A stretch of DNA of 34,653 nt from an uncultured Lachnospiraceae bacterium (GCA_902783775.1 CACZSI010000083.1:1-34653), one strand, 5' to 3'. Shown: positions 16,345 through 24,757, counted from the stretch's first letter. A program made the numbers and translations. The notes: generated by a model not told the origin, from the sequence alone.

Positions 16345-17283
16345 TCAATTATTTTTTTCCTTTGATGTTCCTGCCTCATTGATATCGTAAGGAGTAGTCT
16401 GGTAAACATAGTAGTTAATCCAGTTAGTATAAAGTAACTGCGCTGCACTTCTCCATGTAACTACAGGGTTTTTAGATGGATCATCATCCGGGAAGTAATT
16501 GCATGGTATTTTCGGATTAATTCCCTTTTCTAAATCCCTCTCGTACTCTAGCTTCAATGTATTCGAATCATACTCTAAATGGCAGAATACATAAAATTCA
16601 CTGCTATCCTTAGTTTTAACCATTGTGACACCAGCCTCATCGGACTCAGCTAAAATTTCTAATTCCTCATGCTTTAAGATATCCTCTTTATTGACATCGA
16701 ATAATCTAGAATGAGGTGCCATAAACACATCATCAAATCCTCTAAACAATGGTGAATTTTTCTTTAATATTTTATGCTTATAGATACCTGAAACTTTTTC
16801 TTTTAATATCTGAGTAGGAATACCGTATCTATAATATAATCCGGCATATGCTCCCCAGCATAAATGATATGTGCAATGAACATGAGTCTTAGACCAATCC
16901 ATAATCTTACAGATTTCGTCCCAGTAGTCCACATCCTCGTACTTAAAGCCCTCCAATGGCGCACCTGTTATAATCAGTCCATCATAATGTTTGTCCTTTA
17001 TTTCCTCAAAGGTAGTATAGAACTCATCTAAATGACTCTTATCAGTGTGCTGTGACTCGTATGTGGCAGTCTGTAAAAAATCAACCTCTAACTGAAGAGG
17101 TGTGTTAGACAGTTTTCTAAGAAGCTGAGTTTCAGTAACAATCTTAGTAGGCATTAAATTTAAAATCAAAACCTTAAGTGGTCTGATATCCTGTGTGATA
17201 GCTCTTTTTTCAGTCATTACGAAAATATTCTCGTTTTCTAAAACATCAATGGCAGGCAGGTTCTGCTTAACCTTAATTGGCAT
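16345..17283 (-). CDS. metA: Homoserine O-acetyltransferase (MetA family, Glu111 type)
   Basis: Acylates homoserine in the first committed step of methionine synthesis. Starting at the ATG at 17283 (312 residues) gives the standard N-terminus MPIKVKQNLPA. The catalytic Cys is C142 in CWGAYAGLYY, with H235 and E237 in CHLE. Residue 111, which is known to set acyl-CoA choice in MetA, is Glu (APLEGFKYED). That predicts acetyl-CoA rather than succinyl-CoA, despite the family's common label. A GTG nine bases earlier lies in the ribosome site and is rejected. The gene overlaps the end of psd by 11 bases, so it is coupled to phospholipid genes. No methionine-related riboswitch precedes it. Confidence 0.95.
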   Translation of the reverse strand: MPIKVKQNLPAIDVLENENIFVMTEKRAITQDIRPLKVLILNLMPTKIVTETQLLRKLSNTPLQLEVDFLQTATYESQHTDKSHLDEFYTTFEEIKDKHYDGLIITGAPLEGFKYEDVDYWDEICKIMDWSKTHVHCTYHLCWGAYAGLYYRYGIPTQILKEKVSGIYKHKILKKNSPLFRGFDDVFMAPHSRLFDVNKEDILKHEELEILAESDEAGVTMVKTKDSSEFYVFCHLEYDSNTLKLEYERDLEKGINPKIPCNYFPDDDPSKNPVVTWRSAAQLLYTNWINYYVYQTTPYDINEAGTSKEKNN

Positions 17284-18127
17284 AGATATCACCTCTCTTC
17301 TTTCCTATAGTCTGTCTAAATTTAACATCGACTTCTAAGCCTTCTTCTGACTTTATAAATAAATCTTCTGGCAATTCAATTGCATTTTCCTTTACTAACA
17401 TAACGATAGTTGAACCGCCGTATAAGAACATTCCTTTTTCTGTTCCCTTTTTAACATTTCCACTTTTCTTATGATTTTTAATTTTACCTATCATCAATGC
17501 ACCAACTTCTACCTGGGCTATTTTTCCAAAATTCTTTGTCTCAATAACAGTAGCCTCTCTGGCATTCTGGATAAAGATAGGATATCTTCTGATAGCGATA
17601 GGTCTTACAGTGTGTAACTTTCCAGGAATCTCTTTATTGCTGATAATTGTTCCATCGTCCACATAACCGTATCTGTGATAATTGTTAACACATAATCTAA
17701 AAATTAGGCAGGTTCCATTTTCAAAACCTTTAGCTAACTCATCATCTTTTTCGCATCCTAATAAATCAGCTACAGTATAGTAGTTCTTTTTAATATAAAA
17801 CTCTGATTTATCAGAAATATGGTACGCAGAAAGTAAACCGTCACAAGGAGAAATAAAAATGTCATCTCCCTTCTCCATTGGTCGCTTTTCTTCGATAATA
17901 TTTCTGGTAAAGCAGTCATTAAAACAACTGTACTCTTCCTTTACATATTCACTCATATCAATATCATTATTCTTAATAAAGCTTTTGATATGAATTTTTG
18001 AAATAGCTGAATCCATATATGCGCCACCTATTTTAGAAATAAATGGGGCAGTGATAAATTTCAGCACCAGTCTTCCCGGTGCTGTATTATATAAAAACCT
18101 TAATATTTTAGAACTTTCTTTTTCCAC
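17273..18127 (-). CDS. psd: Phosphatidylserine decarboxylase proenzyme
   Basis: Makes phosphatidylethanolamine from phosphatidylserine at the membrane. The proenzyme self-cleaves to form a pyruvoyl group. The cleavage motif is GGST (237-240), between G238 and S239. The triad residues appear as D96 in SPCDG and H151 in NNYHRYG. At 284 residues it is typical. Translation starts at GTG (18127), six bases after AGGAG. It follows pssA by nine bases and overlaps metA by 11 bases. Confidence 0.95.
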   Translation of the reverse strand: MEKESSKILRFLYNTAPGRLVLKFITAPFISKIGGAYMDSAISKIHIKSFIKNNDIDMSEYVKEEYSCFNDCFTRNIIEEKRPMEKGDDIFISPCDGLLSAYHISDKSEFYIKKNYYTVADLLGCEKDDELAKGFENGTCLIFRLCVNNYHRYGYVDDGTIISNKEIPGKLHTVRPIAIRRYPIFIQNAREATVIETKNFGKIAQVEVGALMIGKIKNHKKSGNVKKGTEKGMFLYGGSTIVMLVKENAIELPEDLFIKSEEGLEVDVKFRQTIGKKRGDIYAN

Positions 18128-18136
18128 GAAAAACTC

Positions 18137-18850
18137 CTATTTTTTAAGCAATAGCTTAATTAATATTACTACAATAAACTCTACCATTCCCACGCCGATC
18201 AAACCATAAATCTGCGCATTGTTTGGCTTCTTTATCTTAAATTTAGAAATAAATAATATTCCTATAATAATTAAAACTACATAGTAAACCCATGCAATAT
18301 TTGAATGACATAAAACTAAAACGATATGTCTGATAATCAAAAACATTGGCATCAATAAAGCCACTGATGTAACAGGTAATCCATAGTAGAATTTATCCTT
18401 ACCCATACTCTCATTCTGAGTATATTTAACTGTTACATTAAAGTAAGCTAATCTAATTAATGCAGCTAAAATAAACAATGAACTTATTACTACGATAATT
18501 GCTGCAGGAATACCCTCAAAGTTTATTAATAAACTCTTACTATTATAGTCAATAAGATCCGGTGTCACACGCTTATAAAGCGCAATTCCGATACATGCAG
18601 GCAATACACCAAAAGCCACTAAATCTGATAATGAATCAATCTGAACGCCAAATTCCTTTTCATCATCTGTTCTGCCTTTTTTTCTTCTAGCCACTCTGCC
18701 GTCAAATGTGTCGAATAAACCACATAGCATCAAAAACATAGCTCCAATGTATGGATGCCCCTGTCCCCATAAAGAAACTGCTATTCCTATTCCTGCTGAG
18801 ATAGCAGACATATACGTAAGTATTACTGTGTAGTCATAAAATCCTATCAT
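18137..18850 (-). CDS. pssA: CDP-diacylglycerol-serine O-phosphatidyltransferase
   Basis: An integral membrane CDP-alcohol phosphatidyltransferase that joins CDP-diacylglycerol and serine to give phosphatidylserine. The family motif is present as D50-G51-x2-A54-R55, then G68, D72 and D76 in DGRVAR...GVQIDSLSD. Several hydrophobic segments fill the rest of its 237 residues. Its ATG overlaps the stop of the flippase-like gene as ATGA, showing translational coupling. The adjacent psd uses its product. Confidence 0.93.
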   Translation of the reverse strand: MIGFYDYTVILTYMSAISAGIGIAVSLWGQGHPYIGAMFLMLCGLFDTFDGRVARRKKGRTDDEKEFGVQIDSLSDLVAFGVLPACIGIALYKRVTPDLIDYNSKSLLINFEGIPAAIIVVISSLFILAALIRLAYFNVTVKYTQNESMGKDKFYYGLPVTSVALLMPMFLIIRHIVLVLCHSNIAWVYYVVLIIIGILFISKFKIKKPNNAQIYGLIGVGMVEFIVVILIKLLLKK

Positions 18851-19878
18851 TTATTTCTAATTCCTTTCTTAAAATATGCTATCAAAGTGAATAATCCACA
18901 TATGATAACGCAAGCATAAAAACTAATTCCTCTGCTGAGAAATTCTAAATTAACCGGATCTGCTATTCCTATGGTATTACAACCATCGATAAACAAATAA
19001 TCCGCCACGCCTACAGCTCCCGGTATAGGCATGCTGTTAGAACCGGTGTACACAAATCCCTGAGTAGCAAACAGTTTAACAATCTTACCTACTGAGCCGC
19101 CTGTTCCTAAATAAACAAAAACAGTAACCATAATCTGTGAAACTCTCTGCAATACATTGAATATAAATGCTTTTATAAGCTGTGGTCCGTGGTTAATCAA
19201 CTGATTAGCGCACTCTTTATATTCCTTCTCAACGATAGTTAGTCTATCAATCTTTCTGTCGATATTTTTAATTAAATGTAATTTATTTAAGAATTTTAAA
19301 ATTGCTCTGGCAATAGTCATTACTATTTTTTCTTTATGAACTAACATAAAGAAAAATAATAATAAAAATATCTGAACTGAAAATCCTATTATAATCATTA
19401 TTATGGATATAGGATTTCCGTTTAATAAAAACTCAGGATCTACAATAAAACTTATTATTCCCACTAGAATAATAGCTGCTGTATAAAAAATAAGATTTAT
19501 TAATAGCGCTATTGTAGTTACTGAACCTGGAATTTTATCCTTCATCATAAAATATGCTGACGCCGGCTGACCACCTGTAGCAGATGGTGTTATTGCAGAA
19601 AAATAAATATCAGGGGCAGCATACAATACTGCTCTGTTCTTCTTTCTCTTATAGCCAAAAATTTCACATATTTTTACTAGCGCCAATCCCTCAAAAATAA
19701 TGAATCCAAACATTGATAAAATTGCTAGGATTACATATATAGGATTAGCAGTAACTAAAAATTCCCAAAATTTACTAAATGAAAAATCTTTGCTCTGTTT
19801 AATTATGGTAGTAAAGGTTAATAAAACCAAAACCATAAAGAAACATAAGGATGCAATAGTTTTCTTTTTACTCTTCAT
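18847..19878 (-). CDS. Flippase-like integral membrane protein (YbhN / LPG-synthase TM family)
   Basis: A 343-residue protein with about eight membrane segments, resembling the lysylphosphatidylglycerol synthase transmembrane domain and YbhN (UPF0104). Conserved motifs visible are TPSATGGQPASAYFMM (near 97-112) and PIPGAVGVADY near 278. There is no C-terminal aminoacyl-transferase domain, so it is not a full MprF. Family members are thought to move or handle phospholipids across the membrane. Its place between a PAP2 phosphatase and pssA supports a lipid role, but the transported lipid is unknown. It overlaps the PAP2 gene by 11 bases and pssA by four. Confidence 0.8.
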   Translation of the reverse strand: MKSKKKTIASLCFFMVLVLLTFTTIIKQSKDFSFSKFWEFLVTANPIYVILAILSMFGFIIFEGLALVKICEIFGYKRKKNRAVLYAAPDIYFSAITPSATGGQPASAYFMMKDKIPGSVTTIALLINLIFYTAAIILVGIISFIVDPEFLLNGNPISIIMIIIGFSVQIFLLLFFFMLVHKEKIVMTIARAILKFLNKLHLIKNIDRKIDRLTIVEKEYKECANQLINHGPQLIKAFIFNVLQRVSQIMVTVFVYLGTGGSVGKIVKLFATQGFVYTGSNSMPIPGAVGVADYLFIDGCNTIGIADPVNLEFLSRGISFYACVIICGLFTLIAYFKKGIRNK

Positions 19879-20569
19879 TGTTACTCAACCTTTTCTGCTT
19901 TCTATTTTCAAAATAATAATACAGTCTTGATACTTCTAGCTTATTTTCAATATACATAGCAACTTCAAACACGGCAACTCCGCCGAAAACATCGATTATT
20001 ATATGCTGCTTTACCAGCAATGTCGATGCAAAAATCAGTACTGTACATATCCCCATTATAACAGTATATATATTTCCCATTCGCTTACTTTTTAATGCTC
20101 CTCTAAAGCAAACCCAACTTTCTAGGCAGTGTACTGAAGGGAATAGGTTATCCGCTATAAATTGCCCGTTTGATAAAACCCCATCGCTGCTATATACCAT
20201 TTTACAAAATATATCTAACCACTCGTTTCCCATAATATGTGGTCTGACCATAGTGGTAGGAATAAATATAAAACAAAGTAAACACATTATTTTAGCTATC
20301 TGCTCCGCTGTGAAAATCTTATAGCAGATGCTTTTTTCTTCTCTTCCGATAACAATATAACCTACTATCCACACCACATAAGCTAGCATGTAGATAATCA
20401 TAAATTCTTTAACGAAAGGAATATCTTTATCAAGCTTACCACTTAAATCCTTGTGATTAAGTTTAGAGGTAAATACTCTACTTAAAAAATATGCATTTAA
20501 GTTAATAAACAACGATATGAATATAGGTAAAAAAGCATGTTTAGGTAAAATCTTATATATCCTATCCAT
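19868..20569 (-). CDS. PAP2-family membrane phosphatase
   Basis: A 233-residue polytopic membrane protein of the PAP2 superfamily, which dephosphorylates lipid phosphates or transfers phosphate-linked head groups. Motifs in order are VRPH (R109-P110), FPSVH (PSVH 144-147) and the third motif STLLVKQHIIID with H189 and D193. The usual arginine of motif three (SR) is Thr here, as in PAP2_3/IPC-synthase-like relatives. It is first in an operon with a flippase-like protein, pssA, psd and metA. A phosphatidic acid or phosphatidylglycerophosphate substrate is plausible but unproven. GAGGAG precedes the ATG. Confidence 0.82.
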   Translation of the reverse strand: MDRIYKILPKHAFLPIFISLFINLNAYFLSRVFTSKLNHKDLSGKLDKDIPFVKEFMIIYMLAYVVWIVGYIVIGREEKSICYKIFTAEQIAKIMCLLCFIFIPTTMVRPHIMGNEWLDIFCKMVYSSDGVLSNGQFIADNLFPSVHCLESWVCFRGALKSKRMGNIYTVIMGICTVLIFASTLLVKQHIIIDVFGGVAVFEVAMYIENKLEVSRLYYYFENRKQKRLSNNEE

Positions 20570-20605
20570 AATTTCTCCTCATTAGTGTATGCAATACCAC
20601 CATTG

Positions 20606-20634
20606 ATAATACTATTTTTTTTAAATATAATCAA
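20606..20634 (-). promoter_or_regulatory. Promoter of the phospholipid/metA operon
   Basis: On the minus strand, TTGATT (20629-20634), a 17-base AT-rich spacer and TATTAT (20606-20611), leaving a leader of about 30 bases before the PAP2 ATG. Downstream junctions are overlapping or only a few bases long, so one transcript probably covers all five genes. Confidence 0.75.
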
Positions 20635-20645
20635 CTTTTTTGCAT

Positions 20646-20680
20646 AAAAAAGACTGTGTTCCATTAACACAGTCTTTCTA
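20646..20680 (-). terminator. Terminator of the glycerophosphodiesterase gene
   Basis: A 12-bp stem (20649-20660 with 20666-20677) with loop CCATT. On the minus strand it is followed by six T residues. It begins directly after the gene's stop codon. Confidence 0.9.
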
Positions 20681-20682
20681 TA

Positions 20683-22551
20683 TTATTTTGATTCTTCTTC
20701 TTTTTTCTTAGTTTCTTTTTTCTTCTTAGAAAGTTTTACCGGAGAATAAACACCGTTAACTGTTGTCTTTCCGCTCTTAAAATATGCTCTGGCTCTGGCA
20801 TAATAGTTTTTCTTTTTAGAAAGTTTGTGAACCTCTGCACTATAAACATTTCCAAACTTAATCTTATATGTTCTTACCACATTCTTCATTTTCTTATCAG
20901 TTGCTACCTGAATATAGTAACCTGATGCTCTGGCAATGGCAGGAACAGTAACTGTTAATGTTCTGTGCTTATCGCTTCTCTTTACCTTAACCTTTTTAAT
21001 CTTAGCCGGTCTGGTAATAGTAGTCTTAGCTGTTGACGCTGCTGTATAGAAAGTCTTTCCTTCATCTGTTACATAAGCCTTAATTCTAAATCTATGCTTC
21101 ATTGCTGATTTTAATTTAGAAGCTTTATATGAAAGAGTTCCATTATTCTTAATAGTTTTAATTCTCTCGTATTTCTTAGTAGAGTAGTTATATTTATAAA
21201 CCACATAGCCTGTCATATAGTCTACCTTATCCCATTTAAGCTTAGCGTATGTAGTCTTAGTTTTTTCTATTCCAAAGTTCTTAGTCTTAGGCATTTTGAT
21301 TTTATATGTTAGCTTATGCTCGCCATATGCATTGTTAAGTCCTGAAATATAAACTGAAGCTGTTCCAGGAAGTTTATTGTTAGTGTAACTTAAATCATAG
21401 TTGATGCCCTCTAAAAGTTCCTCTCCCTGATGTGTAAGAGTAACTGTAGGCAATTTTCTCTTTCCTGTATATGTATATGAAGTCTTAGACAATGAAGCTG
21501 GGAACATATTTATATCGTACTTAACATTGACGATTTCTTTGTTTACTGATAATGGAGATAGCTTATTTGTGGTGAATACTCTAAGTCCCATTGAATAGTA
21601 GGCGCCTAAAAGAATAGTTGTGTCCACATTGTATGCACCCATGTTTAAGCCTAAGCTATTACCGTAGGCTACCATCTCACTAGAACCATAATTTTTATCG
21701 CCCTTAAATGAGATACCCACTGCTCCAATCTTTTTAGCAATATCAATTGACTCCTGATCTAATACTGTATTGAAATACCAGATAGGAATAGTTTTATCCA
21801 CCTGCTTAATTCTCTTTAGGTAAGGTGAACTAAATGATGCAAACATTATATTGTCGATGCAACCTGACTCGATACATGGACGAACCACCTCGTTTTCTAA
21901 GTAGTTTACTGTATCAGGGTCATCGCTTACCTTAATTTCTATCATCCATAAAATTCCAGGATTACTTACTTCACTTTCTTTAATAAGATCTAATAATTCC
22001 TGAAGGCTCATTATCTTTAAGTTAGGATAAGCACTAATATTATTTCCCTTAGTATAATTGTATTTTCTAATCTGGTTAAATGTTAATTCATCTACCTTAT
22101 CTTTTAAGCCCAATGTAGATTCGAAGTTATCATCGTGAATTACCACCCATGTAGCTACACCCTTCTCATCCGGCTTACATCTTCTTATATCTAACTCAAT
22201 TGTTTTAAACTGCCAGTTTCTAGCCATAATAAAAGCCTGAAGTGAATTCATTGGCGCAATTCCTGAATAACCTCTGTGCGCTATCAAACTGAAAGTATCT
22301 GTGGGATAACCATATCTGTGAGGAACTCTGGTTGGCACCTCAGTCTCTGCCTGCGTAGTAGTCTGCTGGGTTGTTACCTCCTGAGTAATATTTTCAGTAG
22401 TGTTCTGTTCATTGCTCTGCTCCTGAATATAACTAGTTGTCACTTCCTGATTAGCTGATGTAGCTTCTGGCTCATCTGCTAAAACAATGCTAGAGGCAGA
22501 CATAACTGTTAATACACTTACTAATGCTAATAACTTAGTTATCTTTTTCAT
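20683..22551 (-). CDS. Secreted glycerophosphodiester phosphodiesterase with Fn3-like repeats
   Basis: A 622-residue exported enzyme. I place the start at 22551, seven bases after AAGGAG. It gives a clear signal peptide (MKKITKLLALVSVLTVMSASS, cleavage likely after VLA at 25). An in-frame extension to 22608 would bury the signal. Residues 26-75 are a Thr/Gln/Glu linker. The GDPD barrel follows, with H92-R93, E119 and D121 (ELDIR), H139 (IHDD) and E205/K207 (MIEIK), which are the expected catalytic and metal residues. The usual PENT glutamate is Met (APMNS). The C-terminal half holds beta-sandwich modules, including two Fn3-like domains (WDKVDYMTGYVVYKY; ARASGYYIQVATD), and a Lys/Glu tail. It probably acts on glycerophosphodiesters from lipids or teichoic acid at the surface. 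Confidence 0.88.
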   Translation of the reverse strand: MKKITKLLALVSVLTVMSASSIVLADEPEATSANQEVTTSYIQEQSNEQNTTENITQEVTTQQTTTQAETEVPTRVPHRYGYPTDTFSLIAHRGYSGIAPMNSLQAFIMARNWQFKTIELDIRRCKPDEKGVATWVVIHDDNFESTLGLKDKVDELTFNQIRKYNYTKGNNISAYPNLKIMSLQELLDLIKESEVSNPGILWMIEIKVSDDPDTVNYLENEVVRPCIESGCIDNIMFASFSSPYLKRIKQVDKTIPIWYFNTVLDQESIDIAKKIGAVGISFKGDKNYGSSEMVAYGNSLGLNMGAYNVDTTILLGAYYSMGLRVFTTNKLSPLSVNKEIVNVKYDINMFPASLSKTSYTYTGKRKLPTVTLTHQGEELLEGINYDLSYTNNKLPGTASVYISGLNNAYGEHKLTYKIKMPKTKNFGIEKTKTTYAKLKWDKVDYMTGYVVYKYNYSTKKYERIKTIKNNGTLSYKASKLKSAMKHRFRIKAYVTDEGKTFYTAASTAKTTITRPAKIKKVKVKRSDKHRTLTVTVPAIARASGYYIQVATDKKMKNVVRTYKIKFGNVYSAEVHKLSKKKNYYARARAYFKSGKTTVNGVYSPVKLSKKKKETKKKEEESK

Positions 22552-22686
22552 AATAAACTCCTTATATATATTTCCTAATTTTATATAATTTTTTCGCACT
22601 ATTTTCAATTATAACAATATTTGTGCAACAATTAAAAGTATAAATAGTAAATTTGATAAAATTTTAAAGTAAGATTGTTTTTATCA

Positions 22687-22715
22687 TTGCAATTATTTTT
22701 ATTATCGTTTATTCT
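22687..22715 (+). promoter_or_regulatory. Probable promoter of the purO-purH transcript
   Basis: TTGCAA (22687-22692), a 17-base spacer and TATTCT (22710-22715) would start RNA at about 22722, just before the first riboswitch helix. The hexamers are only moderately close to consensus, but position and spacing fit well. Confidence 0.5.
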
Positions 22716-22724
22716 ATGAATATA

Positions 22725-22830
22725 GTTATGCAACTGGCGGATAAGTGGGATTACCCACAGGGAGCATAACAATAGTAAGAAGTCGACCGCCTGGGCAGCC
22801 CGTAGGTTACCCGGGCGGATTTTTATTTTC
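22725..22830 (+). ncRNA. ZTP (pfl motif) riboswitch with terminator platform
   Basis: The leader matches the pfl/ZTP aptamer. Helix P1 pairs GTTATGC (22725-22731) with GCATAAC (22764-22770). CTGGCGG follows P1 and a small GTGGG/CCCAC hairpin lies inside (22745-22758). The conserved 3' core CGACCGCCTGGGCA spans 22784-22797. A pseudoknot can form between GGCGG (22736-22740) and CCGCC (22787-22791). This RNA is known to bind ZTP or ZMP, signals of folate shortage, and to turn on purine and one-carbon genes. It lies just upstream of purO-purH, whose enzymes consume ZMP (AICAR) and its formyl product, so the context is exactly as expected. Confidence 0.95.
22787..22830 (+). terminator. Riboswitch-controlled terminator
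   Basis: CCGCCTGGG (22787-22795) pairs with CCCGGGCGG (22810-22818; one G-U pair) and is followed by ATTTTTATTTT. The 5' arm is the same CCGCC needed for the aptamer pseudoknot, so ligand binding and termination exclude each other: ligand should allow read-through. Confidence 0.9.
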
Positions 22831-22845
22831 AAAAAGGAGTAGAAT

Positions 22846-23559
22846 ATGGAAAAATTATCTCTTAACAACGAATTATCAAAGAATTCATACCCTGGCAGAG
22901 GTATCGTTATCGGAAGAACTGCCGACGGTAAAAAAGCTGTAAGCGCATATTTCATTATGGGTAGAAGCGAAAACAGCAGAAATCGTGTATTTGTAGAAGA
23001 CGGCGAGGGAATCAGAACACAGGCTTTTGATCCATCTAAGTTAACAGATCCTAGTCTTATCATCTACGCACCTGTTCGCGTATTAAACAACAGCACAATT
23101 GTTACTAATGGAGATCAGACAGACACAATCTATGACTTAATGAAAGAAGGAAAAACTTTCGAACAATCACTTAGAACTAGAGAGTTTGAGCCAGACGGCC
23201 CTAACTACACACCTAGAATTTCAGGTATTATGAACATTGAAGATGGAAACTATGACTTCTGTATGTCTATCTTAAAGAGCAATAACGGTGATCCGGATTG
23301 CTGCAACAGATACACATTCTCATATGACAATCCTAAGGCAGGCGAGGGACGTTTCATCCACACATACATGGGTGACGGAAATCCACTTCCTAGCTTCGAG
23401 GGTGAGCCAGAGTTAGTAGAAATCGATGGCGACATTGACAGCTTTACAGATATGATTTGGAACAGCTTAAATGAAGACAATAAAGTTTCACTTTTCGTTA
23501 GATTTATCAACATTGAAGACGGAAGCTACGAGACAAGAATCGTAAATAAAAATAAATAA
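22846..23559 (+). CDS. purO: PurO-like IMP cyclohydrolase
   Basis: A 237-residue protein of the archaeal-type IMP cyclohydrolase family, which closes FAICAR to IMP in the last step of purine synthesis. The signature YPGRGIVIGRTADGKKAVSAYFIMGRSENSRNRVF lies near the start, with PRISGIMN and RYTFSYDNPKAGEGRFIHTYMGDGNPLPSFEGEP later. Most bacteria use the N-terminal domain of bifunctional PurH instead. Here that domain is absent from the next gene, so this protein should replace it. AAAGGAGT precedes the ATG. It lies under the ZTP riboswitch and 22 bases before purH. Confidence 0.9.
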   Translation: MEKLSLNNELSKNSYPGRGIVIGRTADGKKAVSAYFIMGRSENSRNRVFVEDGEGIRTQAFDPSKLTDPSLIIYAPVRVLNNSTIVTNGDQTDTIYDLMKEGKTFEQSLRTREFEPDGPNYTPRISGIMNIEDGNYDFCMSILKSNNGDPDCCNRYTFSYDNPKAGEGRFIHTYMGDGNPLPSFEGEPELVEIDGDIDSFTDMIWNSLNEDNKVSLFVRFINIEDGSYETRIVNKNK

Positions 23560-23581
23560 GTTTTAAATTGGAGGATTTACA

Positions 23582-24757
23582 ATGAAAGAATTTGAATTAA
23601 AATACGGATGTAACCCTAACCAGAAGCCTTCTAAGATTTATATGAACGAAGGCGAATTACCAATTAAGATTTTAAATGGTAAGCCTGGATACATTAACTT
23701 TTTAGATGCTTTAAACGGATGGCAGTTAGTTAAGGAATTAAAGGAGTCAACAGGACTTCCTGCTGCTACTTCTTTTAAGCATGTTTCACCTGCCGGCGCT
23801 GCTGTTGGTCAGCCACTTAGCGATGTTGAAGCTAAAATCTATTGGGTAGATGATCTAGAGGATTTATCACCATTAGCTTGTGCTTACTCAAGAGCTAGAG
23901 GTGCTGATAGAATGTCTTCATACGGTGACTTTATTGCACTATCAGATGTATGTGATGTTTCAACAGCTAAGGTTATTAAGAGAGAATTCTCTGATGGAAT
24001 TATTGCACCAGGTTATGAGCCGGAAGCTTTAGAGATTTTAAAGGAAAAGAAGAGAGGCGCTTACGCTATTATCGAGATTGATCCGGAGTATGTTCCAGCT
24101 CCAATCGAGCATAAGGAAGTATTCGGTATCACTTTCGAGCAGGGAAGAAACGAGTTAAATATCGACGAGGAATTCTTCAGCAATGTTGTTACTAAGAACA
24201 AGGAATTAACAGAGCAGGCTAAGATTGATATGGCTATCGCTATGATCACTCTTAAGTATACACAGTCTAACTCAGTTTGTTTCGTAAAGAACGGACAGGC
24301 TATCGGTGTAGGTGCAGGACAGCAGTCTAGAATTCACTGTACTAGATTAGCAGGTCAGAAGGCTGATAACTGGTATCTTCGTCAGTCACCTCAGGTTATG
24401 AATCTTCCATTTAAAGAGGGAATGAAGAGAGCTGAGAGAGACAATGCTATTGACTTATACATCGGTGAGGATTACATGGATGTTTTAGCTGACGGAAAGT
24501 GGGAGAACATCTTCACAGAGAAGCCAGCTGTTTTCACTAAAGAAGAAAAGCAGGAATGGTTAGCACAGAACACTGATGTAACATTAGGTTCAGATGCCTT
24601 CTTCCCATTCGATGACAATATCGAAAGAGCTTATAAGAGCGGTGTTAAGTATATTGCACAGCCAGGCGGATCAATCCGTGATCAGGACGTTATCGATGCA
24701 TGTGACAGACATGATATGGTAATGAGCTTTACTGGATTAAGATTATTCCACCACTAA
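23582..24757 (+). CDS. purH: Stand-alone AICAR formyltransferase (PurH transformylase domain only)
   Basis: A 391-residue protein that covers only the transformylase part of PurH. It moves a formyl group from 10-formyltetrahydrofolate to AICAR, making FAICAR. The catalytic Lys-His pair is K66-H67 in SFKHVSPAGAA, which corresponds to K266-H267 of human ATIC. Other family blocks are YSRARGADRMSSYGDFIALSD, IAPGYEPEALEIL, TQSNSVCFVKNGQAIGVGAGQQSRIHC and SDAFFPFDDNIERA. The IMP cyclohydrolase (MGS-like) domain is missing and is supplied by the preceding purO. GGAGG lies seven bases before the ATG. The transcript ends at the hairpin just downstream. Confidence 0.95.
   Translation: MKEFELKYGCNPNQKPSKIYMNEGELPIKILNGKPGYINFLDALNGWQLVKELKESTGLPAATSFKHVSPAGAAVGQPLSDVEAKIYWVDDLEDLSPLACAYSRARGADRMSSYGDFIALSDVCDVSTAKVIKREFSDGIIAPGYEPEALEILKEKKRGAYAIIEIDPEYVPAPIEHKEVFGITFEQGRNELNIDEEFFSNVVTKNKELTEQAKIDMAIAMITLKYTQSNSVCFVKNGQAIGVGAGQQSRIHCTRLAGQKADNWYLRQSPQVMNLPFKEGMKRAERDNAIDLYIGEDYMDVLADGKWENIFTEKPAVFTKEEKQEWLAQNTDVTLGSDAFFPFDDNIERAYKSGVKYIAQPGGSIRDQDVIDACDRHDMVMSFTGLRLFHH

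Noticed and set aside
22552..22608. Longer start for the glycerophosphodiesterase
   Set aside because: It would place 19 residues before a clear signal peptide. The ATG at 22551 has AAGGAG at the right distance.
22632..23063. 143-codon minus-strand open frame over the riboswitch and purO start
   Set aside because: It runs antisense through a convincing riboswitch and a conserved gene, with no protein family resemblance.
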